From Mycobacterium sp. DL592 (GTDB lineage: Bacteria; Actinomycetota; Actinomycetes; Mycobacteriales; Mycobacteriaceae), in assembly GCF_011694515.1 (NCBI RefSeq), contig NZ_CP050192.1, forward strand, positions 4,360,421 through 4,424,420: 64,000 nt of DNA, read 5' to 3'. The position numbers and the translations under genes were made by a program. Under the pieces are notes generated by a model that searched no databases, was not told the DNA's origin, and was given only the letters and a program-made list of their open reading frames with translations. Each line of letters opens with the position of its first letter. The first letter of the stretch is position 1. Below are positions 8,236-17,080 of this stretch, one piece after another.

Positions 8236-9876
8236 TCAGACCTTCTCTTGCGACGGCGCCGCGTCCGGCACGTCGGTCAATAACCGCTCGGTGAGCTTCT
8301 CGAACTCGCTGCCCCACCCGGAGTTGTCGGTGCGGGCCAGTCCGCCCAGCTCGATATTCACCGTACCGGGCTGTGTTGGGGAGGGCTCAATCCTGGCCCA
8401 GACCCTGCGGCGGCGCACGATCAGCGACACCAGCAGCCCGGCCATCATCGACATCGCGAACACCAGCACCCACACCTGGCCGGGGTCGTGGGACACCTGC
8501 AGGTTGACGAACGGGGTGGCACCGTCGAACCTCACCACGGTGCCGTCGTCGAGCCGCACTTCCTCGCCCTTGCGCAGGTTGACCCGCTTGACCTTGGTCA
8601 GCCGCTTCTGCTCGAGCAGCCGGTGATCGAGGGTGAACAGCGACTGCGGGCGCCCGGTGTCCAGGCCGGTGTCGCCGCGGTAGATGTCGATGGCCACGGC
8701 AGGGTCGTTGAGCGCCGGGTAGCTCGACGACAGCAGGGTCCCGTCGAACTCGGCGGTCGGCGCGAACAGACCCATGATGGCCAGCTGATGCTTGCGGCGT
8801 TCGTCGGCGTCGGGATACATGCCACCGGGCGGGTCGACGCGGATCACACCCGAGGACAGCAGTGTGCGCGGGTCGTCGGGCCGCCACTGCAGGGTCTGGG
8901 TGCGCTTCTGCCCGTTGGGGAAGGTGACGGTAAACGTCGGTGCGTAACCGTGGCCCTGCAGATACACCCGGTCGCCGCCGATGCGCAGCGGGTGGTTGAC
9001 CTCGAGCCGGTAGGGCCGCCAGGCGTCGGTGGCCAGGTCGGCCCCGGCCTGGTACTCGATGTCCGACGCGAAGGACGTGGCCTGCCCGCCGGGTAGATAC
9101 CTGGCCTGGAAGTCGTTGACTTTGACGCACATCGGGTACAACGAGGTGCCGTCGACGCTGTTGCCGGCGCGGAACGAGTCGAACGCGGCCGGGGACGCCG
9201 AGCAGAACCCCGGGCCGCCGTTGGCAATGACGATGACGTTGCCCTCGTAGCCGAACAGCTTGCCGACCGCGATGGCCACCAGGAGGCCCAGCAGTGAGAA
9301 GTGGAAGACGATGTTGCCGAACTCGCGCAGGTAGCCCTTCTCAGCCGACACCTCCACACCCTCGTCGGTCTGGCGGGTGACGCGCCGCCAGCCCCGCAGC
9401 CGTCCGGTGATCGCCGCCGCGACGCTGTCGGGCGTGCCGGCCAGCTCGGTGCTCGCATACTTGGGCAGCCGGGACAGGTTGCGGGGCGCGGGAACCGGGG
9501 TCGAGCGCAGGGTGCGGACATGTTCGACCATCCGCGGCGTGAGGCAGCCCACCAGCGAGATGAACAGCAGCGCGTAGATGGCGGTGAACCAGAAGCTGGA
9601 GAACACCTCGAAGAACTGCAACCGGTTGAGCCACGGCCCGATGATGTTGTGCTCGGCGATGTACTGCTCGACCTTGGCCTCGTTGAGGCTGCGCTGCGGC
9701 AGCAGTGCACCCGGGACGGCGCCCAGTGCGAGCAGGAACAACAGCACCAGGGCGGTGCCCATCGAGGTCAGTGCGCGCCACAGGGTGCGCAGGACTCCCC
9801 CGAGCCGACGCACCGGCCCGCCACGCCGCGGCGTTTCGGGCTCTGCGGCGTCGGCTCGCGGTGAGGTGGTGGTCAT
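8236..9876 (-). CDS. resB: Cytochrome c biogenesis protein ResB (Rv0528)
   Basis: A 546-aa ResB-family protein. Three hydrophobic helices lie in the first third (about 38-60, 95-115, 190-212), a large extracytoplasmic domain follows (about 215-460), and a last helix near 470-492 is followed by a basic cytoplasmic tail, the usual ResB/Ccs1 layout. It forms the heme-transfer and attachment complex with the CcsA-type protein encoded 4 bp downstream. The ATG at 9876 shares one base with the ccdA stop. The same reading frame is open far upstream through ccdA, but that part is a shadow; the start used here begins MTTTSPRADAAEPE. Confidence 0.93.
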   Translation of the reverse strand: MTTTSPRADAAEPETPRRGGPVRRLGGVLRTLWRALTSMGTALVLLFLLALGAVPGALLPQRSLNEAKVEQYIAEHNIIGPWLNRLQFFEVFSSFWFTAIYALLFISLVGCLTPRMVEHVRTLRSTPVPAPRNLSRLPKYASTELAGTPDSVAAAITGRLRGWRRVTRQTDEGVEVSAEKGYLREFGNIVFHFSLLGLLVAIAVGKLFGYEGNVIVIANGGPGFCSASPAAFDSFRAGNSVDGTSLYPMCVKVNDFQARYLPGGQATSFASDIEYQAGADLATDAWRPYRLEVNHPLRIGGDRVYLQGHGYAPTFTVTFPNGQKRTQTLQWRPDDPRTLLSSGVIRVDPPGGMYPDADERRKHQLAIMGLFAPTAEFDGTLLSSSYPALNDPAVAIDIYRGDTGLDTGRPQSLFTLDHRLLEQKRLTKVKRVNLRKGEEVRLDDGTVVRFDGATPFVNLQVSHDPGQVWVLVFAMSMMAGLLVSLIVRRRRVWARIEPSPTQPGTVNIELGGLARTDNSGWGSEFEKLTERLLTDVPDAAPSQEKV

Positions 9877-10655
9877 CAGATCGGCAACCTCACGTCGGAG
9901 ACGAAGGCGTCGCGCACCCAGGACACGAAGTCGTTCCACAACCCGGTGACCAGGGCCAGGCCGACGACGATGAGCAGCAGACCGCCGAAGATCTGGATGG
10001 CGCGGGTGTGGCGGCGCAGCCAGCCGAATCCATTGACGGCCCAGCCTGATCCGAGTGCCAGCAGCACGAACGGGATGCCCAGGCCGAGGCAGTAGGCGAT
10101 CACCAGCAGCACTCCGCGGGCGACGTTGGCACCGTCGGTGGCCGAGGCGACTGTGATCACCCCGGTCAGGGTGGGCCCCAGACAGGGTGTCCAGCCGAGC
10201 CCGAACACCGCACCCAGCAGGGGCGCACCCGCCAGACCGGCGAGCCGGCGCGGGGTGAACCTGGCCTGGCGCTGCAGCGCGGGGACGAACCCGATGAACA
10301 CCAAACCCATCACGATGGTCAGCACCCCGCCGACCCGTTGCAGCAGAACCTGATTGGTGATCAAGGCCGTCGTCATGCCCAGCACCGCGACCGTGCCGAG
10401 CACGAAGACGGCGGTGAAGCCCGCGACGAACAGCAGTGCCGATCCGGCCACCCGCCAGCGGGTGGTCTTCAGGGCCACCCGGCCGGTGGCCGCGTCGATA
10501 TCGTCCACGCCGACGACGGCCGCCAGATACGACAGGTAGCCCGGCACCAGCGGCACCACGCACGGCGAGGCGAACGACACCAGCCCGGCGAGCACGCAGA
10601 CGCCCAGGGCCAGCAGCAGCGGGCCCGCGGCGGCGGTCTCGGCGAATCCGGTCAC
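9876..10655 (-). CDS. ccdA: Thiol-disulfide transporter CcdA (Rv0527)
   Basis: A 259-aa DsbD-type inner membrane protein with six hydrophobic segments and the two conserved cysteines in SFASPCVVPLVPGY (first helix) and GWTPCLGP (fourth helix). It passes reducing equivalents from cytoplasmic thioredoxin across the membrane to extracytoplasmic thioredoxin-like proteins, keeping apocytochrome c cysteines reduced for heme attachment. The likely partner is the TlpA-like lipoprotein encoded directly upstream; the genes overlap by 4 nt. Confidence 0.94.
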   Translation of the reverse strand: MTGFAETAAAGPLLLALGVCVLAGLVSFASPCVVPLVPGYLSYLAAVVGVDDIDAATGRVALKTTRWRVAGSALLFVAGFTAVFVLGTVAVLGMTTALITNQVLLQRVGGVLTIVMGLVFIGFVPALQRQARFTPRRLAGLAGAPLLGAVFGLGWTPCLGPTLTGVITVASATDGANVARGVLLVIAYCLGLGIPFVLLALGSGWAVNGFGWLRRHTRAIQIFGGLLLIVVGLALVTGLWNDFVSWVRDAFVSDVRLPI

Positions 10656-11254
10656 GGGGCAGCCGGTTTCGGTCCCGGCTCGGCGGCGAGTCGCTGCACT
10701 ACCGGCAGCAGGTCTTCGGCGAGCAGTTCACGCAGGAACACCGCGGCGACCCGATGCTCGCGGTCCAGCACGATGGTCGAGGGGATGACGGTGGTGGGGT
10801 ACTTGCCGCCGAAGGCGATCATGGTCCGCATCGGCGGGTCGTAGATCGAGGGGAACGTCACCTTGCGGTCAGTGACGAAATCCTGTGGTGCGCTGATGTC
10901 GTTGTCGCGCACGTCGATTCCGAGGAAGGCCACCCCGAGGTCGCGGGTCTGGTTGTAGACCTTCTCCAGCTGGGTGATCTCCGAACGGCAGGGACCACAC
11001 CACTGACCCCAGACGTTGACCACCACGACCTTGCCCGCGAAGTCGTTCAGCGAGATCGTTTTCGACGGGTCCATCAGCTCGGGGCCGGACAGCGGGCCGG
11101 GCTTGCCGCGACTGGCCGGCGGATCGTAGACGATGTCGGTCTTGCCGCCCGGCGCGACGAATTCGAACGTCCCGCCCTGGGCGACGGCGTCGTCACCGGT
11201 GGAGCAGCCGGCCAGTACAGCCGCCGCCACCAGGAGGACCGCCAGCCGCTTCAC
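10652..11254 (-). CDS. TlpA/ResA-like thioredoxin lipoprotein (Rv0526)
   Basis: The GTG at 11254 overlaps the upstream stop by 4 nt and opens a lipoprotein signal, [17 protein letters not shown], with the lipobox cysteine at 17. The mature part is a thioredoxin fold with the redox motif W85-C86-G-P-C89. It should be anchored on the outer face of the membrane, where it would reduce apocytochrome c thiols using electrons from CcdA. Length is 200 aa, normal for ResA-type proteins. Confidence 0.93.
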   Translation of the reverse strand: MKRLAVLLVAAAVLAGCSTGDDAVAQGGTFEFVAPGGKTDIVYDPPASRGKPGPLSGPELMDPSKTISLNDFAGKVVVVNVWGQWCGPCRSEITQLEKVYNQTRDLGVAFLGIDVRDNDISAPQDFVTDRKVTFPSIYDPPMRTMIAFGGKYPTTVIPSTIVLDREHRVAAVFLRELLAEDLLPVVQRLAAEPGPKPAAP

Positions 11255-11892
11255 TGCCCGCCGAGCTCCGCGTAACCCCAGCCGACGTAGTCGTCGCCGT
11301 CGAAGTAGAACGACGTCAACGACGCCAGGTTGCACAGCCGCCGGGTGGGAAAGTGGTGCAGCGGAAGGTCATTCATGGCCCGGCGCAGCGTCTCGACGGG
11401 CAGCTGGTGGCTGACGCACACCGCCTCGTGGCCGGTGGCCTTGGCCCTGGCCCGGTCGACGGCGGCCTTCATCCGCACGGCGATCTGGTGGTAGGGCTCG
11501 CCCCAGGTCGGCTGGCGCGGGTTGCGAAGATGCCACCAGTTGCGCGGGTCGCGCAGCGCGCCGTCTCCCGGGGACACCTTCTGGCCCTGAAACACGTTGA
11601 GCGACTCGATGAGTTCGTCGTCGACGTCGACCGCCAGGCCGTGATGGGCGGCGATCGGCGCGGCGGTCTCCTGCGCCCGCTCCAGCGGAGAGGCGACGAC
11701 GTAGACGATGTCACGGCTGGCCAGCCAGCTCGCCACCGCCTGCGCCTGGGCGCGGCCGCGATCGGAGAGGTGAAAGTCCGGCAGGCGGCCGTAGAGGATG
11801 CCCTGCGGGTTGTGGACCTCGCCGTGGCGCATCACGTGTACGACCGTCCGGACGCCTGCGGCCGGCGTATCGGATGGGGTGCGGGTGCTCAC
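11251..11892 (-). CDS. Histidine phosphatase / phosphoglycerate-mutase-fold protein (Rv0525)
   Basis: A 213-aa member of the histidine phosphatase superfamily. The phospho-acceptor motif R22-H23-G24-E25 is intact and a second catalytic histidine lies in the CVSHQLPVE segment. The true glycolytic mutase in this window is Gpm1 at 52.7 kb, so this one more likely acts as a phosphatase of unknown substrate. It overlaps hemL and the TlpA-like gene by 4 nt on either side, placing it inside the heme/cytochrome c operon. Confidence 0.88.
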   Translation of the reverse strand: MSTRTPSDTPAAGVRTVVHVMRHGEVHNPQGILYGRLPDFHLSDRGRAQAQAVASWLASRDIVYVVASPLERAQETAAPIAAHHGLAVDVDDELIESLNVFQGQKVSPGDGALRDPRNWWHLRNPRQPTWGEPYHQIAVRMKAAVDRARAKATGHEAVCVSHQLPVETLRRAMNDLPLHHFPTRRLCNLASLTSFYFDGDDYVGWGYAELGGQ

Positions 11893-13205
11893 GGCTTGGC
11901 CTCCGCCGCGGCACGGGCGGCCGCCGGCAGGGCAGCCGCGATCCGGTCGAATGCGGCGTCGTCCAAAGCGGCTGAGACGAACCAGGTTTCGAAGGCACTC
12001 GGCGGCGCGTACACGCCACCGGCGAGCAAGGCGTGGAAGAACGCCGGGAAGTGCCAGGTCTCGCTGGCGCGCGCCGCGGCGAAGTCGGTGACCGGCTCGT
12101 CGGCGAAGAACACCGACAGGAAGTTGCCGGCCCGCGGGACCTGATGGGTGACACCGGCTTCGGTGAGCGCCTCGGTGAGCAGGGTGGCCAGCCGGTCGGC
12201 GTTGGCATCCAGCTTGGCGTACACCTCGTCGTCGGCATGCCTCAGCGTGGCCAGCCCGGCGGCCACTGCGACCGGGTTCCCCGACAGCGTGCCTGCCTGA
12301 TAGACCGGGCCCAGCGGCGCCAGCCGTTCCATCACATCGCGGCGACCGCCGAACGCCGCGGCGGGCAGCCCGCCGCTCATGACCTTGCCGAAGGTGAACA
12401 GGTCGGCGTCGACGGGATCGATTCCGTACCAACCACTTCGGCTCATCCGGAAGCCGGTCATCACCTCGTCGACGATCAGTAACGCCCCGTATTGAGCGGT
12501 GATGCGACGCAGCGCGGCGTTGTAGCCCGGCAGCGGTGCGACCGCGCCCATATTGCCCGGGCATGCCTCGGTGATCACCGCGGCGATGGTGTCGCCGAAC
12601 TTGGCGAACGACTCTTCGACGGCGGCAATATCGTTGTAGGGCAACACGATGGTGTCCGCAGCGGTGGCACCGGTGACACCGGGCGAGGACGGCAGGCCCA
12701 GCGTGGCGACCCCGGAGCCGGCGTCGGCCAGCAGTGCATCAACGTGGCCGTGATAGCAGCCGGAGAACTTGATCACCTTCGCGCGGCCGGTGAAGCCGCG
12801 GGCCAGGCGCACCGCACTCATGGTGGCCTCGGTGCCGGAGTTGACCAGCCGCACCCGCTCCACCGGCGCCACCCGGGCGATGATCTCGGCGGCCAGGTCC
12901 GTCTCCCCCGGCGTGGGGGCACCGAACGACAAGCCGTTGGCCGCCGCGCGCTGCACCGCCTCGACGACGGCGGGGTGCGCGTGACCGAGGATCATCGGGC
13001 CCCACGAGCACACCAGGTCGACGTACCGGTTGCCGTCGGCGTCGGTCAGCCAGTAGCCCTTGGCCGAGGTGATGTACCGCGGGGTGCCGCCCACGGAGTT
13101 GAACGCCCGCACCGGGGAGTTGACCCCGCCGGGGATCACCGCGCAGGCCTCGGCGAACAACCTCGCCGACGCGGCGGTCGGCGCGGCCTGGTCCGTACTG
13201 CTCAT
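11889..13205 (-). CDS. hemL: Glutamate-1-semialdehyde 2,1-aminomutase
   Basis: A 438-aa class-III PLP aminotransferase. The Schiff-base lysine is K274 in [13 protein letters not shown], preceded by [12 protein letters not shown], whose aspartate holds the pyridine nitrogen. The enzyme converts glutamate-1-semialdehyde from HemA into 5-aminolevulinate, the first committed heme precursor. The ATG at 13205 is preferred; an open extension upstream shows no conservation. Here hemL leads the ccs operon: hemL, Rv0525-like, TlpA-like, ccdA, resB and ccsA are all joined by short overlaps, which ties heme supply to cytochrome c assembly. A small inverted repeat, CTACA-GGG-TGTAG, lies at 13241-13253 in its upstream region. 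Confidence 0.97.
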   Translation of the reverse strand: MSSTDQAAPTAASARLFAEACAVIPGGVNSPVRAFNSVGGTPRYITSAKGYWLTDADGNRYVDLVCSWGPMILGHAHPAVVEAVQRAAANGLSFGAPTPGETDLAAEIIARVAPVERVRLVNSGTEATMSAVRLARGFTGRAKVIKFSGCYHGHVDALLADAGSGVATLGLPSSPGVTGATAADTIVLPYNDIAAVEESFAKFGDTIAAVITEACPGNMGAVAPLPGYNAALRRITAQYGALLIVDEVMTGFRMSRSGWYGIDPVDADLFTFGKVMSGGLPAAAFGGRRDVMERLAPLGPVYQAGTLSGNPVAVAAGLATLRHADDEVYAKLDANADRLATLLTEALTEAGVTHQVPRAGNFLSVFFADEPVTDFAAARASETWHFPAFFHALLAGGVYAPPSAFETWFVSAALDDAAFDRIAAALPAAARAAAEAKP

Positions 13206-13274
13206 GGCCACCAGTGTCCCAGCCGCGGCGGGGCGGTCAACTACAGGGTGTAGCAGCCGGGGCAACCGGCCCGC

Positions 13275-13859
13275 TCACGCCAGACCGGCTACCAACAGGT
13301 CGAGCAGATGCTCGAAGCTGGCGGCCGGGTTCGGGGTCTGACCGATCCTGGCGATCTCGATGGTGACGGCGCCGTGCACCGCGCTCCAGACGGACTGGGC
13401 GGATTCGGTCGGGTTAACGGCGGCGGCCTCGGTGGCAAACGCGCGGACCAGATCCACCAGGACGGCGAAGACGGGCTGGCCGTGCGCCGCTGCCGGCGTG
13501 TTCTGGCCCTCCAGTGGGCTTCCGTTCGAGAAGATCAGCCCGTACCGGGCGGGGTGGGCCAGCGCGTACGTGCGGTAGTTGCGGCAGGCTTGGCGGAACC
13601 TCTCGACGGGATCACCGTCGCGCGTTTCGATGGCCACGTCCAGGTCGTCGAGTGTCCGCATCGCCAGCGCGGCGAGCAGGGCCTCCTTGTTGGCGAACCT
13701 GTTGTAGACACTCATGGGCGCGACTGCGGCTTCGCGGGCGACGGCCCGGATCGTCACACCTGCCGTTCCGTCGCGGTCCAGCACGGTCTCGGCCGCGTGT
13801 AGCACCGCGGCCGAGACCTGTTCGCTGCTGGTGCGGCGACGTCGCGGTGACGTCGTCAT
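13275..13859 (-). CDS. TetR-family regulator
   Basis: A 194-aa TetR-type repressor. The HTH at about residues 15-60 includes VTIRAVAREAAVAPMSVYNR followed by FANKEALLAAL. The C-terminal ligand domain is unassigned. Its ATG overlaps the stop of the upstream hydrolase gene by 4 nt, so the regulator is the second gene of a two-gene operon and the 22-bp palindrome at 14681-14702 upstream of the hydrolase is its likely operator. This would be an autoregulated hydrolase/repressor pair. Confidence 0.87.
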   Translation of the reverse strand: MTTSPRRRRTSSEQVSAAVLHAAETVLDRDGTAGVTIRAVAREAAVAPMSVYNRFANKEALLAALAMRTLDDLDVAIETRDGDPVERFRQACRNYRTYALAHPARYGLIFSNGSPLEGQNTPAAAHGQPVFAVLVDLVRAFATEAAAVNPTESAQSVWSAVHGAVTIEIARIGQTPNPAASFEHLLDLLVAGLA

Positions 13860-14656
13860 GACCGACCGGCGGCACCTCGGTCGGCCAGCCAGGTCAGGGC
13901 GGTGTCGGCGACGTCGCGCCAACCCTGATCGATGGTCAGTGAGTGACCGCGCCCGTCGAACTCGTGGAAATCGGTGATCGCATCCGATTTCCGGTACAGC
14001 CCGTGGCTAGCTTTGGCGCTGACGTAGGGCACGGTGTGATCGGCCGTTCCCGCGGTGATCAACAGCGGTCCGCGATCACTCTTGGCGGTGTCCACCTTCG
14101 CGGGCGAGCTCGGAGCGAAGTTCGCGACCGCCGCCTGGAACAGCGGCTTTGCCGGCGACGGAATGGACCACTGCTCCCACAGCGCGTCCGATTCGGCGGG
14201 CGTGAGCGCGTTGCCGAATGCGTAGCGCCACTGCGCCTGGGTCAGCCCCTTGGCCCGGCCACGGTTGAGCGGATTACCCAGGACGGGGAAAGCCGAGCGC
14301 AACTGCGCGATCGGCAGCGGCTTGACGCCCTTGATGGGGGCGGGGTCGATGGCGATGGCAGCGGCGGCCTTGTTCTGTTCGAGCAACTTCTGGGCGATCA
14401 GACCGCCGAAGGAGTGACCGATCACCACCGGCGGGGTGTCGAACTGGTCGAGGATCTTCGCGTAGTGGCCGGTCAGCTCGTCGATGCCGAATCCCGCTTG
14501 GTCAGAGGGGTTTTCGCGGGTAGCTGCCACGGTGGCATGTTCGCCCGGCCACCCCGGGGCGATCGCCTGGTAGCCCTGGGCGGCGAAGTGGTCGATCCAC
14601 GGCTGCCAGGCGGAACTGGCGACCCACAGTCCGTGGATGAAGACGACGTCGGTCAT
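13856..14656 (-). CDS. Alpha/beta-fold hydrolase
   Basis: A 266-aa alpha/beta hydrolase without signal peptide. The nucleophile elbow is GHSFGG with S82; the acid lies in LLITAGTADHTVP and the catalytic histidine in DGRGHSL. The oxyanion-loop motif HGLW follows the first strand. Substrate unknown. A strong SD (AGGAGG) precedes the ATG, and TATAAC-type -10 and an operator-like palindrome lie immediately upstream. Confidence 0.88.
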   Translation of the reverse strand: MTDVVFIHGLWVASSAWQPWIDHFAAQGYQAIAPGWPGEHATVAATRENPSDQAGFGIDELTGHYAKILDQFDTPPVVIGHSFGGLIAQKLLEQNKAAAAIAIDPAPIKGVKPLPIAQLRSAFPVLGNPLNRGRAKGLTQAQWRYAFGNALTPAESDALWEQWSIPSPAKPLFQAAVANFAPSSPAKVDTAKSDRGPLLITAGTADHTVPYVSAKASHGLYRKSDAITDFHEFDGRGHSLTIDQGWRDVADTALTWLADRGAAGRS

Positions 14657-14680
14657 GAGACGGTCCTCCTGTTAGGACTT

Positions 14681-14702
14681 CGCTGTTCCTTATGGAACAA
14701 CG
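14681..14702. promoter_or_regulatory. 22-bp palindrome, likely TetR operator of the hydrolase-tetR operon
   Basis: Arms CGCTGTTCC and GGAACAACG flank TTAT, with one mismatch between arms. Directly upstream on the minus strand is CGCTTATATAACG, which supplies a -10-like TATAAC, so the palindrome would cover the transcription start. Position and size fit a TetR-type operator. Confidence 0.7.
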
Positions 14703-14813
14703 TTATATAAGCGTGCAATCGTCTGAACACATCCCGAGGGACGAGAAATTCCCGGGCCGACGTGGGCGTGGTCACAGCGCGTCACTCCCAGCAATAGTGC
14801 TGCCGGCTGCGCA

Positions 14814-14819
14814 TATCCT
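14814..14819 (+). promoter_or_regulatory. -10 element of the feo operon (leaderless start)
   Basis: TATCCT matches the mycobacterial TANNNT -10 consensus and ends 6 nt before the GTG start of feoA at 14826, which places the transcription start on the start codon. No Shine-Dalgarno sequence is present, consistent with a leaderless mRNA. No IdeR box was recognised. Confidence 0.5.
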
Positions 14820-14825
14820 CTACCC

Positions 14826-15131
14826 GTGTCTTCCGTGTCCGACCGCATGAGCCGACGCCAGCTGGCTTCGGGCTCACAGGTGGGCACCCCCGACACGACC
14901 ACCCTGGCCGACCTCGACCGCGGCCAGCGCGCCACGGTCGTCGGCTACGGCGACGAGGTCGAAGCGAGCACCGCACGCCGATTCTTCGACCTCGGCATCG
15001 TCCCCGGCATCGAGGTCACCATGGTGCGCCGGGCACCCCTGCGCGACCCGGCGATCTTCCGGGTCGGCGACTACGAGATCGCCCTGCGGGCCACACAGTC
15101 GCGCTGCATCCACGTGAAACTGGTGCATTGA
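14826..15131 (+). CDS. feoA: Ferrous iron transport accessory protein FeoA
   Basis: A 101-aa protein with an SH3-like FeoA domain in residues 25-101 (LADLDRGQRATVVGYG, RRFFDLGIVPGIEV, IALRATQSRCIHVKL). FeoA is a small cytoplasmic partner of the FeoB transporter. The first about 24 residues are extra and Ser/Arg-rich; the GTG start is supported by a TATCCT -10 box six nt upstream. The stop codon overlaps the TTG start of feoB (ATTGA). Confidence 0.92.
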   Translation: MSSVSDRMSRRQLASGSQVGTPDTTTLADLDRGQRATVVGYGDEVEASTARRFFDLGIVPGIEVTMVRRAPLRDPAIFRVGDYEIALRATQSRCIHVKLVH

Positions 15132-17080
15132 GCGGCCACCACCACGGCGGTGGAACCGCCGAAGCCAACGTCGGGCTCACCCGCTTCGCCGTCGTCGGCA
15201 GCCCCAACTCGGGCAAGACCACCCTGTTCAACGCATTGACCGGATTGCACGCCAAGACGGGCAACTATCCCGGGGTCACCGTGGCCCGCTTCGAGGGCCG
15301 GATGCGCCTGGACGACCAGCAGAGCGTCGTCGTCGAAGACCTGCCCGGCACCTACAGCCTCGACCCGATCAGCCCCGACGAGCAGATCGTCGTCGACGTC
15401 CTCGACACCGACCACCACAACACCCGCGTCGACGTCCCCGACGCCCTGCTGGTGTTGCTCAACGCCACCACGCTGCGCCGCTCGCTGGGACTGCTGGCCC
15501 AGTTGCTGCAGACCGGGCTGCCGGTGTGCGTGGTGCTGACATTCACCGACGACCTCGCACGACGGCGCGGCACGCTGGACGTCAACGCGCTGAGCCGGGC
15601 AATCGGCGTTCCGGTGATCCCGGTGGTGGCCGGGCACCGCGACGGGGTGGAGGCGCTGCGGGCGACGATGACCGACCACCAGTCGTGGAGCACCCCGGTG
15701 GTGCTGCCGCCCACCGAGACCACCGAAGTGACGGCATGGGTGGATTCGGTGCTGGGCGCCGCGGGCTACGAAGTCCCCGACCTCGACCACCGGACCCGGC
15801 GCATCGACGCGGTGCTGCTGCACCCGGTGGCCGGCACGCTGATCTTCCTGCTGACCATGTTCGTCTTCTTTCAGACGATCTTCACCGTCGCCGCCCCACT
15901 GCAGGACTACGTCGCGCAGTTCTTCGGCTGGCTGGGCGACCAGGTGGCCAACCATGTTCACATCTCGTGGCTGTCGGCATTCCTGTCGCAGGCCATCATC
16001 GGCGGCGTGGGCAGCGTGCTGGTGTTCGTGCCCCAGATCGTGCTGCTGTTCGTCTTGATCGCGGTGCTGGAAGGCACCGGGTATCTGGCGCGCGCGGCGT
16101 TCCTGATGGACCGGGTGATGGCGCGAGCCGGGCTGGAGGGCCGCGCGTTCGTGGCCCTGCTGTCGTCGGTCGCGTGTGCCATCCCCGGAATCATGGCGAC
16201 CCGCTCGCTGCCGTCGGCCAAGGATCGGTTGGCGACGATGATGGGCGCGCCGCTGATGACGTGCTCGGCGCGGCTTCCGGTGTACATCCTGCTGATCAGC
16301 ATGCTGCTGAGCGCCGATGCGCGGGTCGGGCCGTTCAGTGCCCGTGGCGTGGTGATGTTCGCGCTGTACCTGCTGGGGGCGCTGGCGGCGATGACAGTGG
16401 CCGCGGTGTTCAAACGGTTCACCTCACGCGGCGGGGCATCGCTGCCGTTCTACATGGAGATGCCGCCCTACCAGGTGCCGCGGCTCAGAACCGTGGCCGC
16501 CGAGGTGTGGACGGCGGCCTCGGCGTTCCTGCGCAAGGTCTCCTCGATCATCCTGACCACCACCGTCGTGCTGTGGGTGCTGCTCAACCTGCCGCTGCGC
16601 CACGACGCCGAGATCTCGGCCGCCGGTATCGACACCTCCGATTCTGCAGCGGTGTCGGCCTACGTGCTGGATCACTCCTACGGCGCCTCGGTGGGCCGTG
16701 CGCTCGAGCCGGTGTTCAATCCGCTGGGCTTCGACTGGCGCATCAACATCGGCGTGCTGTCCTCGCTGGCGGCGCGCGAGACGTTCGTCGCCACGCTCGG
16801 CCAGGTGGCCGCCGCGCAGGATCCCGAGCATCCCGCCGAATCCCTGCGCCAGATGCGGGTGCAGAGCGGCCCGTCACAGGGCCGGCTGCTGTTCGACGCG
16901 CCGACCATCGCCGCGCTGCTGGTGTTCTTCATGTTCGCGCTGCAGTGCATGTCGACGGTGGGTGTGCTGCGCCGCGAAACAGGTTCCTGGAAGTGGCCTG
17001 CCATCGCGTGGGCCTACATGTTCGCGCTGGCGTGGGTGCTGGCCTTCGCGGCGCGGTCGGTGGTGGCGGCGCTGTGGTGA
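15128..17080 (+). CDS. feoB: Ferrous iron transporter FeoB
   Basis: A 650-aa transporter: N-terminal G-protein domain, then a membrane domain with the two Gate regions. G1 is GSPNSGKTT (24-32) and G3 is DLPGTYSL (71-78). The G4 position reads TFTD (138-141) in place of the usual N-x-x-D, so nucleotide specificity may be relaxed. The N-terminus is His-rich (SGHHHGGG), a possible metal-binding tail. FeoB imports Fe(II). The start is probably the TTG at 15128, overlapping the feoA stop. Downstream an Nfu-like gene overlaps by 4 nt in place of a typical feoC. Confidence 0.95.
   Translation: MSGHHHGGGTAEANVGLTRFAVVGSPNSGKTTLFNALTGLHAKTGNYPGVTVARFEGRMRLDDQQSVVVEDLPGTYSLDPISPDEQIVVDVLDTDHHNTRVDVPDALLVLLNATTLRRSLGLLAQLLQTGLPVCVVLTFTDDLARRRGTLDVNALSRAIGVPVIPVVAGHRDGVEALRATMTDHQSWSTPVVLPPTETTEVTAWVDSVLGAAGYEVPDLDHRTRRIDAVLLHPVAGTLIFLLTMFVFFQTIFTVAAPLQDYVAQFFGWLGDQVANHVHISWLSAFLSQAIIGGVGSVLVFVPQIVLLFVLIAVLEGTGYLARAAFLMDRVMARAGLEGRAFVALLSSVACAIPGIMATRSLPSAKDRLATMMGAPLMTCSARLPVYILLISMLLSADARVGPFSARGVVMFALYLLGALAAMTVAAVFKRFTSRGGASLPFYMEMPPYQVPRLRTVAAEVWTAASAFLRKVSSIILTTTVVLWVLLNLPLRHDAEISAAGIDTSDSAAVSAYVLDHSYGASVGRALEPVFNPLGFDWRINIGVLSSLAARETFVATLGQVAAAQDPEHPAESLRQMRVQSGPSQGRLLFDAPTIAALLVFFMFALQCMSTVGVLRRETGSWKWPAIAWAYMFALAWVLAFAARSVVAALW

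Noticed and set aside
8236..10563. Apparent fused 775-aa ResB with extra N-terminus
   Set aside because: The extra 229 residues are read out of frame through ccdA; ResB starts at 9876 with MTTTSPRADA, one base overlapping the ccdA stop.
11251..12564. Apparent 437-aa fusion before the phosphoglycerate-mutase-like protein
   Set aside because: The extension is the shadow of hemL; GTG at 11892 overlaps the hemL stop by 4 nt.
14690..14935. 81-aa minus-strand frame between the hydrolase and feoA
   Set aside because: Would cover the operator and feo promoter and has no similarity or SD.
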